DNA of 64,000 bases, taken from contig JACRAR010000078.1 of assembly GCA_016234745.1 (NCBI GenBank), positions 57,477-121,476 on the forward strand, given 5' to 3'. The position numbers and the translations under genes were made by a program. Source of the DNA: Betaproteobacteria bacterium. Lineage in GTDB: Bacteria; Pseudomonadota; Gammaproteobacteria; Burkholderiales; Rhodocyclaceae. Positions 19,615 through 29,600 of the stretch are shown one piece after another (positions within the stretch are counted from its first letter, which is position 1; each line of letters opens with the position of its first letter). The notes under the pieces were generated by a model. The model was not told the DNA's origin. It did not search any database and was given only the letters and a program-made list of their open reading frames with translations.

Positions 19615-20556
19615 ATGAATTTCCAGCAGTTGCGGATCATCCGCGAAACCGTCCGGCGCAGCTTCAACCTCACCGAGGTGGCAAATGCGCTGTTCACTTC
19701 GCAATCCGGCGTGAGCAAGCACATCAAGGATCTCGAGGATGAGCTCGGCGTTGAATTGTTCGTGCGCAAAGGCAAGCGTCTGCTGGGTTTGACCGATCCC
19801 GGCAAGGAACTGGTCGGGATCGTCGAGCGCATGCTGCTCGACGCCAAGAACATTAAGCGTCTGGCCGAGCAGTTCAGCAATCGCGACGAGGGACAACTCA
19901 CCGTCGCCACGACCCACACCCAGGCACGCTATGCCCTACCGGAGGTGGTCACGCAGTTCAAGAAATCGTTTCCCAAGGTGCATCTCAAGCTGCACCAGGC
20001 CGGCCCGCCGGAAATCGTCGATTTGCTGCTCGATGGCCAGGCCGACATCGGCATCGCCACCGAGTCCATCGAAGGCGTGCCGGAGCTAGTGTCGTTTCCC
20101 TATTACACCTGGCATCATGCGGTGATCGTGCCGGCCGGGCATCCACTTGAGCAACTGCGGCCATTGACGCTGGAAGCCATCGCTGAATACCCGATTGTCA
20201 CCTACCACGAGGGTTTCACCGGGCGGGGGCGCATCGACAAGATATTCTCCGATGCCGGTCTCTCGCCCGACATCGTGATGTCGGCACTCGATGCGGATGT
20301 CATCAAGACCTATGTCGAACTCGGCCTGGGCATCGGCATCATCGCCTCGATGGCGTACAACTCGCAGCGCGACGGCAACATGCGGTTGCTCGAGTGCCAG
20401 CATCTGTTCGCGCAGAACACGACGCGCATCGCCATCCGCCGCGGCCATTACCTGCGCGGCTTCGCCTACCGGTTCATCGAACTGTGCTCGCAGGAACTCT
20501 CGGAAATCCGCGTGCGCGAGGCCTTGCAATCGGACAAGCGCGAAGAGCTCGAATAG
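19615..20556 (+). CDS. Second CysB-like LysR-type regulator
   Basis: 313 residues with the same plan as the CysB protein at 1739-2683: HTH at residues 1-60 (MNFQQLRIIRETVRRSFNLTEVAN, TSQSGVSKHI) and an effector domain with TTHTQARYALP. AGGAG nine bases upstream fixes the start. Residues such as TYHEGFTGRGRIDKIF and ALDADVIKTYVELGLGIGI are conserved CysB-branch sequences. It could be the true CysB with the other being a Cbl-like partner, or the reverse; sequence alone does not decide. No sulfur gene is adjacent; neighbours are signalling genes. Confidence 0.9.
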   Translation: MNFQQLRIIRETVRRSFNLTEVANALFTSQSGVSKHIKDLEDELGVELFVRKGKRLLGLTDPGKELVGIVERMLLDAKNIKRLAEQFSNRDEGQLTVATTHTQARYALPEVVTQFKKSFPKVHLKLHQAGPPEIVDLLLDGQADIGIATESIEGVPELVSFPYYTWHHAVIVPAGHPLEQLRPLTLEAIAEYPIVTYHEGFTGRGRIDKIFSDAGLSPDIVMSALDADVIKTYVELGLGIGIIASMAYNSQRDGNMRLLECQHLFAQNTTRIAIRRGHYLRGFAYRFIELCSQELSEIRVREALQSDKREELE

Positions 20557-20705
20557 GAATTCACTGTCGGTTTACCCAAACCCCGTACCCGGGGTCAGCG
20601 TCCGAAAGCTTGGCTGCGCGGTCATTTCGCCATCGACATACAAGCGGTCGGTGAACGCGCCGGTAGCTGCGTCCCCTTTGTTGTAGCGGCCGGACGCACG
20701 GTCGT

Positions 20706-22460
20706 CTATGCCGGTACCGTCCTGTCCGGTTGTCGCACCGGCAGCCAGACCCGGAAGGTCGTGCCTTTGCCAAGCTCGCTATGCACTTCGATTCTGCCGT
20801 GGTGCTTCTCGATGATGCTGTATGACACCGATAAGCCCAGGCCGGTGCCTTGTCCTACCGGCTTGGTGGTGAAGAAGGGGTCAAACAGGTGCGTCAGGTT
20901 TTCCGGTGCGATACCCTTGCCGCTATCGGCAACCTCCACCCAAACTTGATCCTCCTCCTGGCCGGTGCGTATCGTCACGATGCCATGCACCTCGATGGCT
21001 TGCGCGGCATTCACCAGCAGGTTCATGAACACCTGATTGAGCTGCGTTGGCAGGCAGAATACCGGCGGCAATTGGCCATATTCCTTGATCACTTCGCACT
21101 TGTATTTCAACTCGTTCCATACCACGCTCAGCGTGCTTTCCAGGCCATGCTGCAGATCTGCCCACTTCCACTCCTCTTCGCCGCCGGTGCGGGAAAAGTC
21201 CTTCAGGTCGAGCACGATTTTCTTCACCCGCATTAAACCCTCGCGTGATTCGGCGAGTAGCAATTGGAGATCCTCGCGGAGATAGTCAAGATCGATCTGT
21301 GCCTTGAATTGCCGGACTGCCTCGATTTCCTCTGTATGACTTTCCATCAGCCGTTCTGCCGCTTCGTATTTGTTCACCACGGCGAAGATGTCGGCCAAAT
21401 ATTTTTCCAGTGTGCCGAGATTGGAAAACACATAGCCGATGGGATTGTTGATCTCGTGCGCCACGCCTGCCGCGAGCAGGCCGATCGAGGCCAATTTTTC
21501 GGATTGCAGCAACTGGTTCTGCGCCAGTCCAAGTTGCTTGTTCGCCGCCACCAATTGAGCATTGACTTGCGCGATGCGTTCCAGTTGCAGCCTTGTCTGT
21601 TGCTCGGCAAGCTTGCGCTCGGTGATGTCATAGAAAATGGCCAGATAGGTCTTGCCCGATGGATCGCCGAACGAGACAGAGGTCACCAGCACGCTACGGA
21701 TCCGGCCATCGGCGCAGCAAATATCCAGATCCAGAGGTTCGAACTCAATGCCCTCACGCTTGGTTTTTTCCAGGTGCTCGCGCCAAGCGGCCCTCACCTG
21801 GCTGCGATATTCCGGGTCTGGATAAGCTTTGGTCCACCACGTCGCCAGGTCGGGAATGTCTTCCCGGGTGTAGCCAAAGGTCTGGCTGAAGGCCTTGTTC
21901 AGCAGCGTAATATTCCCTTCTGCATCGCTCAGGGCATGGGCTACCGGGGAGGTGTCGAGTATGGCGCGGAACTTTTCCTCGCTCTGCAGCAAGGCCAGTT
22001 CCGTCTGCTTGCGCACGCTGATGTCGCGCACCGTCCCGACCGCAACCCATTTGCCCTGAAAAAGCACCGCGGCGAGCGACAACTCCAGCGGGAATTCGGC
22101 GCCGCCTTTGCGGATGCCGGCGAGTTCCAGGGTTTTCCCGATGGCGGCGCCCTCTCCCGTTGTCCTGAAGTGATGGAACGCCTTGGCACTCGCCTGTTGA
22201 TATCTCTGCGGAGTGATCAGCGCATGCAAATCCTGGCCTAGGGCCTCGCTGGCGGCATAGCCAAAAACCCTTTCGGTGGCCTGATTCCAGAGCGCAATCT
22301 TCCCCTCGTTATCGATCATGATGATCGGGTCATTGGCGAGATCGATGGCAATGCGGTGTTGCGCCGCAATTTCCATCAGCGCCCGCGCTTCCGCCATGTT
22401 CAGATGTTCGTCCTGCTTATCCTTCGGAGATCCTGGCGGACTCGCAACATGGGTATCCAT
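20706..22460 (-). CDS. Soluble PAS-PAS histidine kinase
   Basis: 584 residues, no membrane segment. PAS domains at about 32-150 and 156-282 precede a coiled linker and the kinase core: phosphoacceptor H335 in LAAGVAHEINNPIG, N-box N484 (LLVNAAQAI), G1 DSGKGI at 512-517 and G2 GTGLGLS near 538-544. The HxxxNP form is characteristic of the HPK4-like group. Its start overlaps the stop of the upstream GGDEF-EAL-receiver gene (TGATG), so the two are translationally coupled; the receiver domain at the end of that protein is the obvious phosphorylation target. The catalytic half is strikingly similar to the kinase at 26610-29819. Confidence 0.93.
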   Translation of the reverse strand: MDTHVASPPGSPKDKQDEHLNMAEARALMEIAAQHRIAIDLANDPIIMIDNEGKIALWNQATERVFGYAASEALGQDLHALITPQRYQQASAKAFHHFRTTGEGAAIGKTLELAGIRKGGAEFPLELSLAAVLFQGKWVAVGTVRDISVRKQTELALLQSEEKFRAILDTSPVAHALSDAEGNITLLNKAFSQTFGYTREDIPDLATWWTKAYPDPEYRSQVRAAWREHLEKTKREGIEFEPLDLDICCADGRIRSVLVTSVSFGDPSGKTYLAIFYDITERKLAEQQTRLQLERIAQVNAQLVAANKQLGLAQNQLLQSEKLASIGLLAAGVAHEINNPIGYVFSNLGTLEKYLADIFAVVNKYEAAERLMESHTEEIEAVRQFKAQIDLDYLREDLQLLLAESREGLMRVKKIVLDLKDFSRTGGEEEWKWADLQHGLESTLSVVWNELKYKCEVIKEYGQLPPVFCLPTQLNQVFMNLLVNAAQAIEVHGIVTIRTGQEEDQVWVEVADSGKGIAPENLTHLFDPFFTTKPVGQGTGLGLSVSYSIIEKHHGRIEVHSELGKGTTFRVWLPVRQPDRTVPA

Positions 22461-25400
22461 CAGTTGTCTCCCGCTGCATCCTGGGCTGTTTCGTAATGCA
22501 TGAAAGCCTCCTTGAGGGCTGCGCGCAACGGCTCATCCTCCCACGGTTTGGTGAGGAACTTGTATACCTCGCCGCGATTGATGGCTTCGGTGATGCTATT
22601 CACATCGGTATAGCCGCTCAAAATCATCCGTATGATATTCGGGTACATCACCTTGACCCGGCTGAGGAACTCCGTACCGCTCATGCCCGGCATGCGTTGG
22701 TCGGACAGCAGCACGCCGACTTTGTGCCGCGCCAGCAGTTCCAGTCCCTCCTCGGCGCTGGCCGCGGTGAGGATCTGGTATCCGTCACGGCGCAGCAAGC
22801 GTTTCAGGGCGGACAAGATGTTGGCTTCGTCATCCACCAGCAACAGCACGCGTCCGTCGCCGGCCGCAAGAGGGGCTCCGAGCGATTTGCGCGCAGCCAG
22901 CAGCGCGGGAATTGCTTCGGCCGGCAGGGCGCGGCTGAAGTGGAATCCTTGTATTTCATCGCAATGCAGCCGGTGCAAATAGCCCACCTGGGCTTCTGTT
23001 TCCACGCCTTCGGCAATCAGCTTCAACCCCAAACTATGTCCCATCGCGATAATCGCCTGGACGATGGCGGCATCGTCGGGGTCGTTTGCGATTCCGGCAA
23101 TGAAGGATTTGTCGATTTTCAGCTTGTCGATGGGAAAGTGCTTGAGGTAAGTCAAGCTGGACTGGCCAAGGCCGAAATTGTCTATCGCCAGCCATACGCC
23201 GAGCTGCTTGAGTTGCCGGAGCAAAGCCTGGGTCTTACCAAAATCCAGCATGACCAGGCTTTCGGTCAACTCCAGTTCGACATGGCGGCCATCCAGGCCG
23301 CTGTCGTGCAGCACTTGCGCCATGGTTTCCACCAGGGCGCCATGGGTGAATTGCAAGGCTGAAACATTGATCGCCATGCGCAGTCCGGCCCGGCCCGCGC
23401 CATGCCAGGCCTGCAACTGGCGACAGGCCGTAGCCAGCACCCAGGCGCCGATCGGCACGATCAACTCGGTTTCTTCCGCCAGCTTAATGAATTCACTCGG
23501 CAGCAACAGGCCCTTGTCCGGATGTTGCCAACGCAACAAGGCCTCCAGTGCGACGATTTCGCCGCTATAGAGATCCACCTGCGGCTGGTAATGAAGCAGC
23601 AGTTGCCCTTGGGCCAGCGCAGAGCGCAGTGCTTTTTCCATGCGCAAATGCTCCAGCACGCCGGCGGAAAGCGCCGGATCGAAAAAGCGGTAGGTGTTCC
23701 GCCCTTCCGTCTTGGCATTGTGCATGGCCCGGTCGGCATGCTTCAGCAGCGTATCGGCGTCGATACCGTCGTCAGGATAGAGACTGATGCCAATGCTGGC
23801 GGTTACCGCCAGTTCCTGATCGTCAATGCGCACCGGTGTGGCAAACAATTCCAGCAATTTTCTTGCTACCGCCACTTGTTGGGCGACCTCATCGTCTTCC
23901 AGCAACAACACGAATTCGTCGCCTGACAGACGGGCCAGGGTGTCGCCGGCGCGCGTTATTCCAACCAGGCGCTGCGCCACTTCCCGCAACACGCTATCCC
24001 CCATGGCATGCCCGAGGGTTTCATTGATGTCCTTGAAATGATCGAGGCCGAGGTAAAGCAACGCCAGCGGGTGGCTTTCGCGCTGGGCGCGTTGTATGCC
24101 CTGGTTCAGGCGATCCTTGAGCAGGGCGCGATTGGGCAGGCGGGTCAGTGCGTCGTGGTGGGTGAGAAACTCGATTTGCTGCTGCGCCTGCTTGACTGAA
24201 CTGATGTCGCTGAACACGCCCACATAGTTTGTGGTGCGGCCTTGTGCGTCCTTGACGGTGCTGATGGTAAGCCACTCCGGATAGGCTTCGCCGTCCTTGC
24301 GCCGGTTCCACAATTCGCCGCGCCATTGGCCGGTGGCCAGCAGGCCGGCCCACAGCTCGCGATAGAAAGCCTGGTCCTGGCGGCCGGACTGAAGCAGGCG
24401 CAGATTCTTGCCCAGCACTTCGGCCTGGCGGTAGCCGGTGATGGCCTCGAAGGCGGGATTGACGGCAACGATATTGGCTTCAGTGTCGGTCACTGCGATG
24501 CCCTCGATCGTGCTGCGGAATACCCGGTCAGCCAGACGCAGGATATCCTCCGCCTGTTTGCGCTCGGTGATGTCGCGCAGGTTGATGATGATGCCGGCAA
24601 TCGCCGGATCGGCCAGCAGATTCTTGCCTACTGCCTCGAAAGTGCGCCACGAGCCGTCCTTGAGCCGGTAGCGCCTTTCCACGCGCGACATGGCATCGGG
24701 CGCGGCCGCGACGATTTTCTTGAAGTTGCTCGATGCAACCGACTGTTCATCGGGATGGATTAAGCTCAGCATGATCTTGCCGACCAGCTCGTCGGGTTGG
24801 TAGCCGGCAATCCGTGTCACCGAAGGGCTGACATATTTGATTTGTCCGTTTTCGCTGATTACGACGGTGATATCGGAGGCATTCTCGATGAGCGCGCGGA
24901 AGCGCCTTTCGCTGCTCTGCAACGCCTCCTGCGTCTTCTTCTGCTCTGCCATGGCGCTTAACAGTCCCGCCTGCGCCCGGTCGGATTCGATCAGCAGTTC
25001 CAAGGTCTTTTCCTGGGAAGCGCGGATTGCGGCTTCCGCCTGCTTGCGTGTGGTGATCACGTCGAAGATGGCGATGAAGTATTCCCGTTCGGGACTGTAA
25101 ACCGAGACTGAAAACCACATGGCCAAGGCTTCCACGTAGGTTTCGAACTGTTCGGGTTTCCCGCTCAGCGCCACCCGGCCGTAGATTTCGAACAAGCCGG
25201 GATTGGCTTCGCGGATGCCCGGAATGACTTCGCTGACCTTTGAACCGGCGACGTTCTTCAATCCGGTCAACCTCTCAAAGGACGCATTGACTTTCAGGTA
25301 AACGAAGTCGTCGGGTACGCCATCCACGAACCGCATGTGGCAATAGGCGTAGCCTTCGAGCATGTTTTCGAACAGCGAGCGATAGAGCTCCTCGCTTTCG

Positions 25401-26314
25401 CGCAAGGCTTCCTGCATGATGCCGCGTTCGCTTTCGGCGCGCGCGATGGATAAGGCGACCCAGACGATCAGCGCGGTGAATGACAGGATGGTGACGATGT
25501 CGACCAGCGCCACGCCGAACTGCGCCTCGACAATTCCGGCATGTTTGCTGGCCTGGTTGAGATACTCCAGCAGTACCGGCAGGGTGATGGCGATCGGCAA
25601 CAGGAGCCGTGTGACCACACCCGCCGTGCCCTGGTTCGTGATTAACGCAATCAGTCCCCGGTCGGGGGTCAGGCAGAGCATTCCCGCCGCGAGCACGAGA
25701 AACCCGAATACGGCAGGCACAGCCATCTGCGTGTAATGGCCGAGTCCGGTGAGGTGGGGAACGGCATAGAGGAAGCCCAGTCCGGCGCTAAGCGCGAGCG
25801 AGGCCGTCAACACCGCCAGGGTAAACACCAGGCGAGCGCCCTGGCGCGATGCGCCGTTGGCCAGCAGCGCTACTCCGATAAACACGAAGCAAAGCGCGGA
25901 AGTAGGCGCCATGCGGCCGGGCGCCAGGGTGCCGACCATGCCCGGCGGTTCATAAAAGAGCAGTTGGTCTATGCCGAGGTTGACGCCGCCGAGGTATTCG
26001 ACCAGCGTGAGCAAACCCAGCAGCACTGCAGCGCCGGCGCCGGCTTGCCCGCTTCGGTGCCGCAGCGCTGAAGATAGCGCAGGGGCATGGCCTTTGCAGT
26101 AAAGCGCCCAGCCGGACAAGCAAAAGCCCAATGCGGTATTGGCTTTCATCGCCACCAGGCTGGGATGGACACTCTTCAGAACCGCACTGTCCACCAGCCA
26201 TCCGATCAGGACGGTCACGCCGATCGCGATGCTGACAAGCCCGGCACCTTTGGCCAGCGACTTCCAGAACAGGGGAGAATTCGAAAATGTCTTCATTTCA
26301 ACGGCAGCAGCCAT
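22460..26314 (-). CDS. Membrane PAS-GGDEF-EAL protein with C-terminal receiver domain
   Basis: 1284 residues. The N-terminal 290 residues contain about eight transmembrane helices of a MASE-like sensor region; three PAS domains follow (about 305-425, 470-590, 592-705), then GGDEF (about 715-880), EAL (about 890-1140) and a receiver (1155-1284). The GGDEF motif is SGDEF at 797-801 and the metal-binding aspartate is replaced by G756 (YLGLDHFK). In EAL, E924 is kept but the loop-6 aspartate pair reads D1045-N1046 (AIDNFG). These changes suggest weak or absent catalysis, perhaps c-di-GMP sensing through the RAGD I-site at 788-791. The receiver is complete: acidic D1161-D1162, phosphoacceptor D1205, K1256. 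A receiver placed last is unusual. Confidence 0.92.
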   Translation of the reverse strand: MAAAVEMKTFSNSPLFWKSLAKGAGLVSIAIGVTVLIGWLVDSAVLKSVHPSLVAMKANTALGFCLSGWALYCKGHAPALSSALRHRSGQAGAGAAVLLGLLTLVEYLGGVNLGIDQLLFYEPPGMVGTLAPGRMAPTSALCFVFIGVALLANGASRQGARLVFTLAVLTASLALSAGLGFLYAVPHLTGLGHYTQMAVPAVFGFLVLAAGMLCLTPDRGLIALITNQGTAGVVTRLLLPIAITLPVLLEYLNQASKHAGIVEAQFGVALVDIVTILSFTALIVWVALSIARAESERGIMQEALRESEELYRSLFENMLEGYAYCHMRFVDGVPDDFVYLKVNASFERLTGLKNVAGSKVSEVIPGIREANPGLFEIYGRVALSGKPEQFETYVEALAMWFSVSVYSPEREYFIAIFDVITTRKQAEAAIRASQEKTLELLIESDRAQAGLLSAMAEQKKTQEALQSSERRFRALIENASDITVVISENGQIKYVSPSVTRIAGYQPDELVGKIMLSLIHPDEQSVASSNFKKIVAAAPDAMSRVERRYRLKDGSWRTFEAVGKNLLADPAIAGIIINLRDITERKQAEDILRLADRVFRSTIEGIAVTDTEANIVAVNPAFEAITGYRQAEVLGKNLRLLQSGRQDQAFYRELWAGLLATGQWRGELWNRRKDGEAYPEWLTISTVKDAQGRTTNYVGVFSDISSVKQAQQQIEFLTHHDALTRLPNRALLKDRLNQGIQRAQRESHPLALLYLGLDHFKDINETLGHAMGDSVLREVAQRLVGITRAGDTLARLSGDEFVLLLEDDEVAQQVAVARKLLELFATPVRIDDQELAVTASIGISLYPDDGIDADTLLKHADRAMHNAKTEGRNTYRFFDPALSAGVLEHLRMEKALRSALAQGQLLLHYQPQVDLYSGEIVALEALLRWQHPDKGLLLPSEFIKLAEETELIVPIGAWVLATACRQLQAWHGAGRAGLRMAINVSALQFTHGALVETMAQVLHDSGLDGRHVELELTESLVMLDFGKTQALLRQLKQLGVWLAIDNFGLGQSSLTYLKHFPIDKLKIDKSFIAGIANDPDDAAIVQAIIAMGHSLGLKLIAEGVETEAQVGYLHRLHCDEIQGFHFSRALPAEAIPALLAARKSLGAPLAAGDGRVLLLVDDEANILSALKRLLRRDGYQILTAASAEEGLELLARHKVGVLLSDQRMPGMSGTEFLSRVKVMYPNIIRMILSGYTDVNSITEAINRGEVYKFLTKPWEDEPLRAALKEAFMHYETAQDAAGDN

Positions 26315-26609
26315 CGACCAGGTTTGTGGCAGGACTCGCGACTACCGGTCCCTTCACCATGAAATCCGGCATTGTGGCAATTCCTTATATGTTGGACGGG
26401 TCCAGAATTTCGTGCCGCCGATTCTTTATACACTAAATCAGCCGTACAGCGAATCGGCATAGCGAAGTTGCGAGAAGCCGCGGATAATCAAGACCGTCCA
26501 TTTCAATCTGGCGTACTACGTTTGCCCTTTGCGTCTGCCCTGTGAGACTTGCTTGCACGGCCGCGAAAGCCGACAATCCGGATTAACTCCTGCCTCACAC
26601 CGAGGTCAC
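26315..26609. promoter_or_regulatory. Divergent control region between two signalling genes
   Basis: This 295-base gap separates the divergent GGDEF-EAL-receiver and histidine kinase genes and must hold both promoters. It is less GC-rich than its flanks (for example around 26380-26450). I see no clear palindrome, sigma-54 site or small gene in it. Confidence 0.45.
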
Positions 26610-29600
26610 ATGTCCGAGCCAAACCATCCCGAGCCGCCGAGCTTCAGGTTATGGATTGCCGCTCTTGCCAGCGGACTGGTCCTGCTGGTGCTTGGCGCCT
26701 ACTTTTTCCAAGCCAGGATTTTTGAACAGGCACGGGGGACAGCGGAGGAAAATCTGCGCGCGGTGGCCTCGCTCAAGTCCCTGGAAATCCAGCGCTGGTT
26801 GGGTGATCGGCTGATTTTTCTGAGTCAGCCCCCGACCGGGGTCATGGCGGCCAACTTCGCCCGCTTGCTGGATGGACGCGATGCGGTTGCCGCCACACAC
26901 ATGCTGGAAGCACGCTTGCGCCATTTGCACGCCTCAAGTCCTGAACTCAAGTCGGTTTGGCTTTACGACAGCGCGGGCGTGCCGCGCCTGGGCAGCCGCG
27001 GTACGCCGCCACGCAGCGACGGGCAGCATCGCACAGTGGCGAATGAAGTGTTGGCCAAGCGCGTGGCGGGGTTTATCGACTTGCATCAGGTCGGCGCTGC
27101 GCCGGGCGATATCGTTCTGGAAATTCTCGTGCCCCTGATCGCAAGCGCGGATAAAGCCGCGCCAGCCATCGGCTACGCGCTGTTCCAGATCGATCCGGCC
27201 CAGCACCTGTATCCTTTGATCGCAACCTGGCCAGTTCCCAGCGCCAGTGCCGAAGCTATCCTGGCGCGGCGCAGCGGCGACGATCTGGAGTACCTCTCGC
27301 CCCTGCGGCACAAGAGTGTTCCGCCGCTGAGCCTGCCGCTGGCCTCGCCGCGATTTATCCTCGGCCAGGCAACGCTGACGCAGCAGGAGACCGTCGCCGG
27401 CGTCGACTATCGCGGCGAGCCCGGACTGGCTGTGGCGCTCAAGGTACCGGGCACGGAATGGTTGCTCACCGCCAAAATGGACGATGCCGAGGTGTACGCG
27501 AAAGCGCGCCAGACCCTGGTCTGGTTCGTCGCCACCGGCACGGCCATGCTGTTCCTGCTGCTCGCCCTGGGCCACGGCTACCTGAAATCCCTGACCGCAC
27601 GCACGCAGACCAACACCCTGGTGCAGGAAGTTGCCCGTCTTGAGGAAATCGCCAAGCAAGTGCGCATCGAAACGGCGCTGGCCGAAAGCGAGGAGCGGCT
27701 GCGGCTGGCCCTGCGGGCGGCGAACCAGGGCTTGTACGACCTCAACGTTCAGACCGGCGAAACCATTGTCAGCCCGGAATACGCCCTGATGCTGGGTTAC
27801 GACCCGGCTACCTTCCAGGAGACCAACGCCGCCTGGACCGAACGCCTGCATCCCGACGACCGCGAGCCTGTCGCAAAAATCTACCAGGATTACATTGCCG
27901 GCCGCCTACCCGAGTATCGCGTCGAGTTTCGCCAGAAGACGCAGGCTGGCGACTGGAAATGGATACTCTCGTCGGGCCGGCTTATCGAACACGATGCCGC
28001 GGGCAAGCCGTTGCGCATGCTCGGCACTCACACCGACGTCACCGAGCGCCACCGCGACAGCTCGCGCACCAGGGCACTGCTCGACATCGGCACGCTTGCC
28101 GGCGCCCTGCCGGAACGCGAATTCCTCACGCGCGGGCTGGAACTTGCCGAAAGCATCACCGACAGCGCCATCGGCTTCCTGCATTTCGTCAACGACGACC
28201 AGGAAAGCATTGAACTGATCACCTGGACCCGCGGCGCGCTGAAAGGCTGCACGGCCGCCCATGACCAGCATTACCCGATCAGCCAGGCCGGTATCTGGGC
28301 GGACTGCTTCCGCCAGAAACGCCCGGTAGTGTTCAACGACTACCCCAACTTTGCCGACAAGCACGGCTTGCCTGAAGGTCACGCCGAGTTGCAGCGGTTG
28401 ATCAGCGTGCCAGTGATGGCGGAAGGACTGGTGCGCATGATGATCGGCGTCGGCAACAAGCCGAGCGACTATATCGACGCCGATATCGATACCTTGCAAC
28501 TGATCGGCAACGATCTGTGGCGCAGCGTCCGCCGTCTTCGTTTGGAGACCAGTCTTCAGGAAAAGCAGGAAAGGCTCCAAACCATTTACGACTCGATCAA
28601 CGACGCCATATTCATCCATGATCCCGACACCGGCCGCATTCTCGACGTGAATGCGGCCGCCTGCCAGCTGTACGGATACAGCCGCGAGCAACTGCTGACC
28701 ATGGATGTCGGCGCGATCAGCGACGGCACTTCATATACCCAGGAAACCGCGCAGGCACGCATCCGCAGCGCCCATGAGCAGGGGCAGCAAGGTTTCGAAT
28801 GGCTCTCCCGAGACAGCACCGGCAAGCAGTTCTGGGTCGGAGTGAATCTGCGCCTGGTCAAGGTCGGCGGCCAGGCGCGCGTGATGGCCGTGGTACGCGA
28901 CATCGACAAGCGCAAGCAGACCGAGGACGAGCTGAAGACGGCGCTGGTCGAGGCCAGAGCGCTCAACGCCAAACTGGCCGAAGCGCAGAGCCAGTTGCTG
29001 CAATCCGAGAAGATGGCGTCGATCGGCCAGCTCGCCGCCGGCGTGGCGCACGAACTCAACAACCCGATCGGTTTCGTCTCCTCCAATCTCGGCACCCTGG
29101 ACGGTTACCTGAAAGACATATTTGCCATCGTCGCGGCCTACGAGACCGCGGACCAGGGACCCTGCGTCGACTGCACCTATCTCGATGCGGCGCGGGCGCT
29201 CAAGCGCGAAAAGGACTTCGACTATCTCAAGACGGATATCGTCCAGCTCATGGCCGAGTCGAAGGACGGGCTGGCCCGCGTCGCCAAGATTGTGCGCGAC
29301 CTCAAGGATTTTTCGCGCGCCGGTGAAGCCGAGGCGCTGTGGGCGGATCTGCACCAGGGTCTCGATTCGACGCTCAACATCGTGTGGAACGAACTCAAGT
29401 ACAAATGCACGGTGAGCAAGGCATACGGCGAACTGCCGCCGGTCTGGTGCGTACTCTCGCAGCTCAACCAGGTCTTCATGAATCTGCTGTTGAATGCCGC
29501 CCACGCCATCCCCGAGAAGGGTGAGATCACGCTGCGTACGGGGCGGCAGGGAGACGAAGTGTTCGTCGCCATCTCGGACACCGGCACCGGCATCCCGCAA

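Noticed and set aside
21264..22241. A 325-codon plus-strand frame opposite the PAS-PAS kinase
   Set aside because: Composition follows the antisense of the kinase; no recognisable domain.
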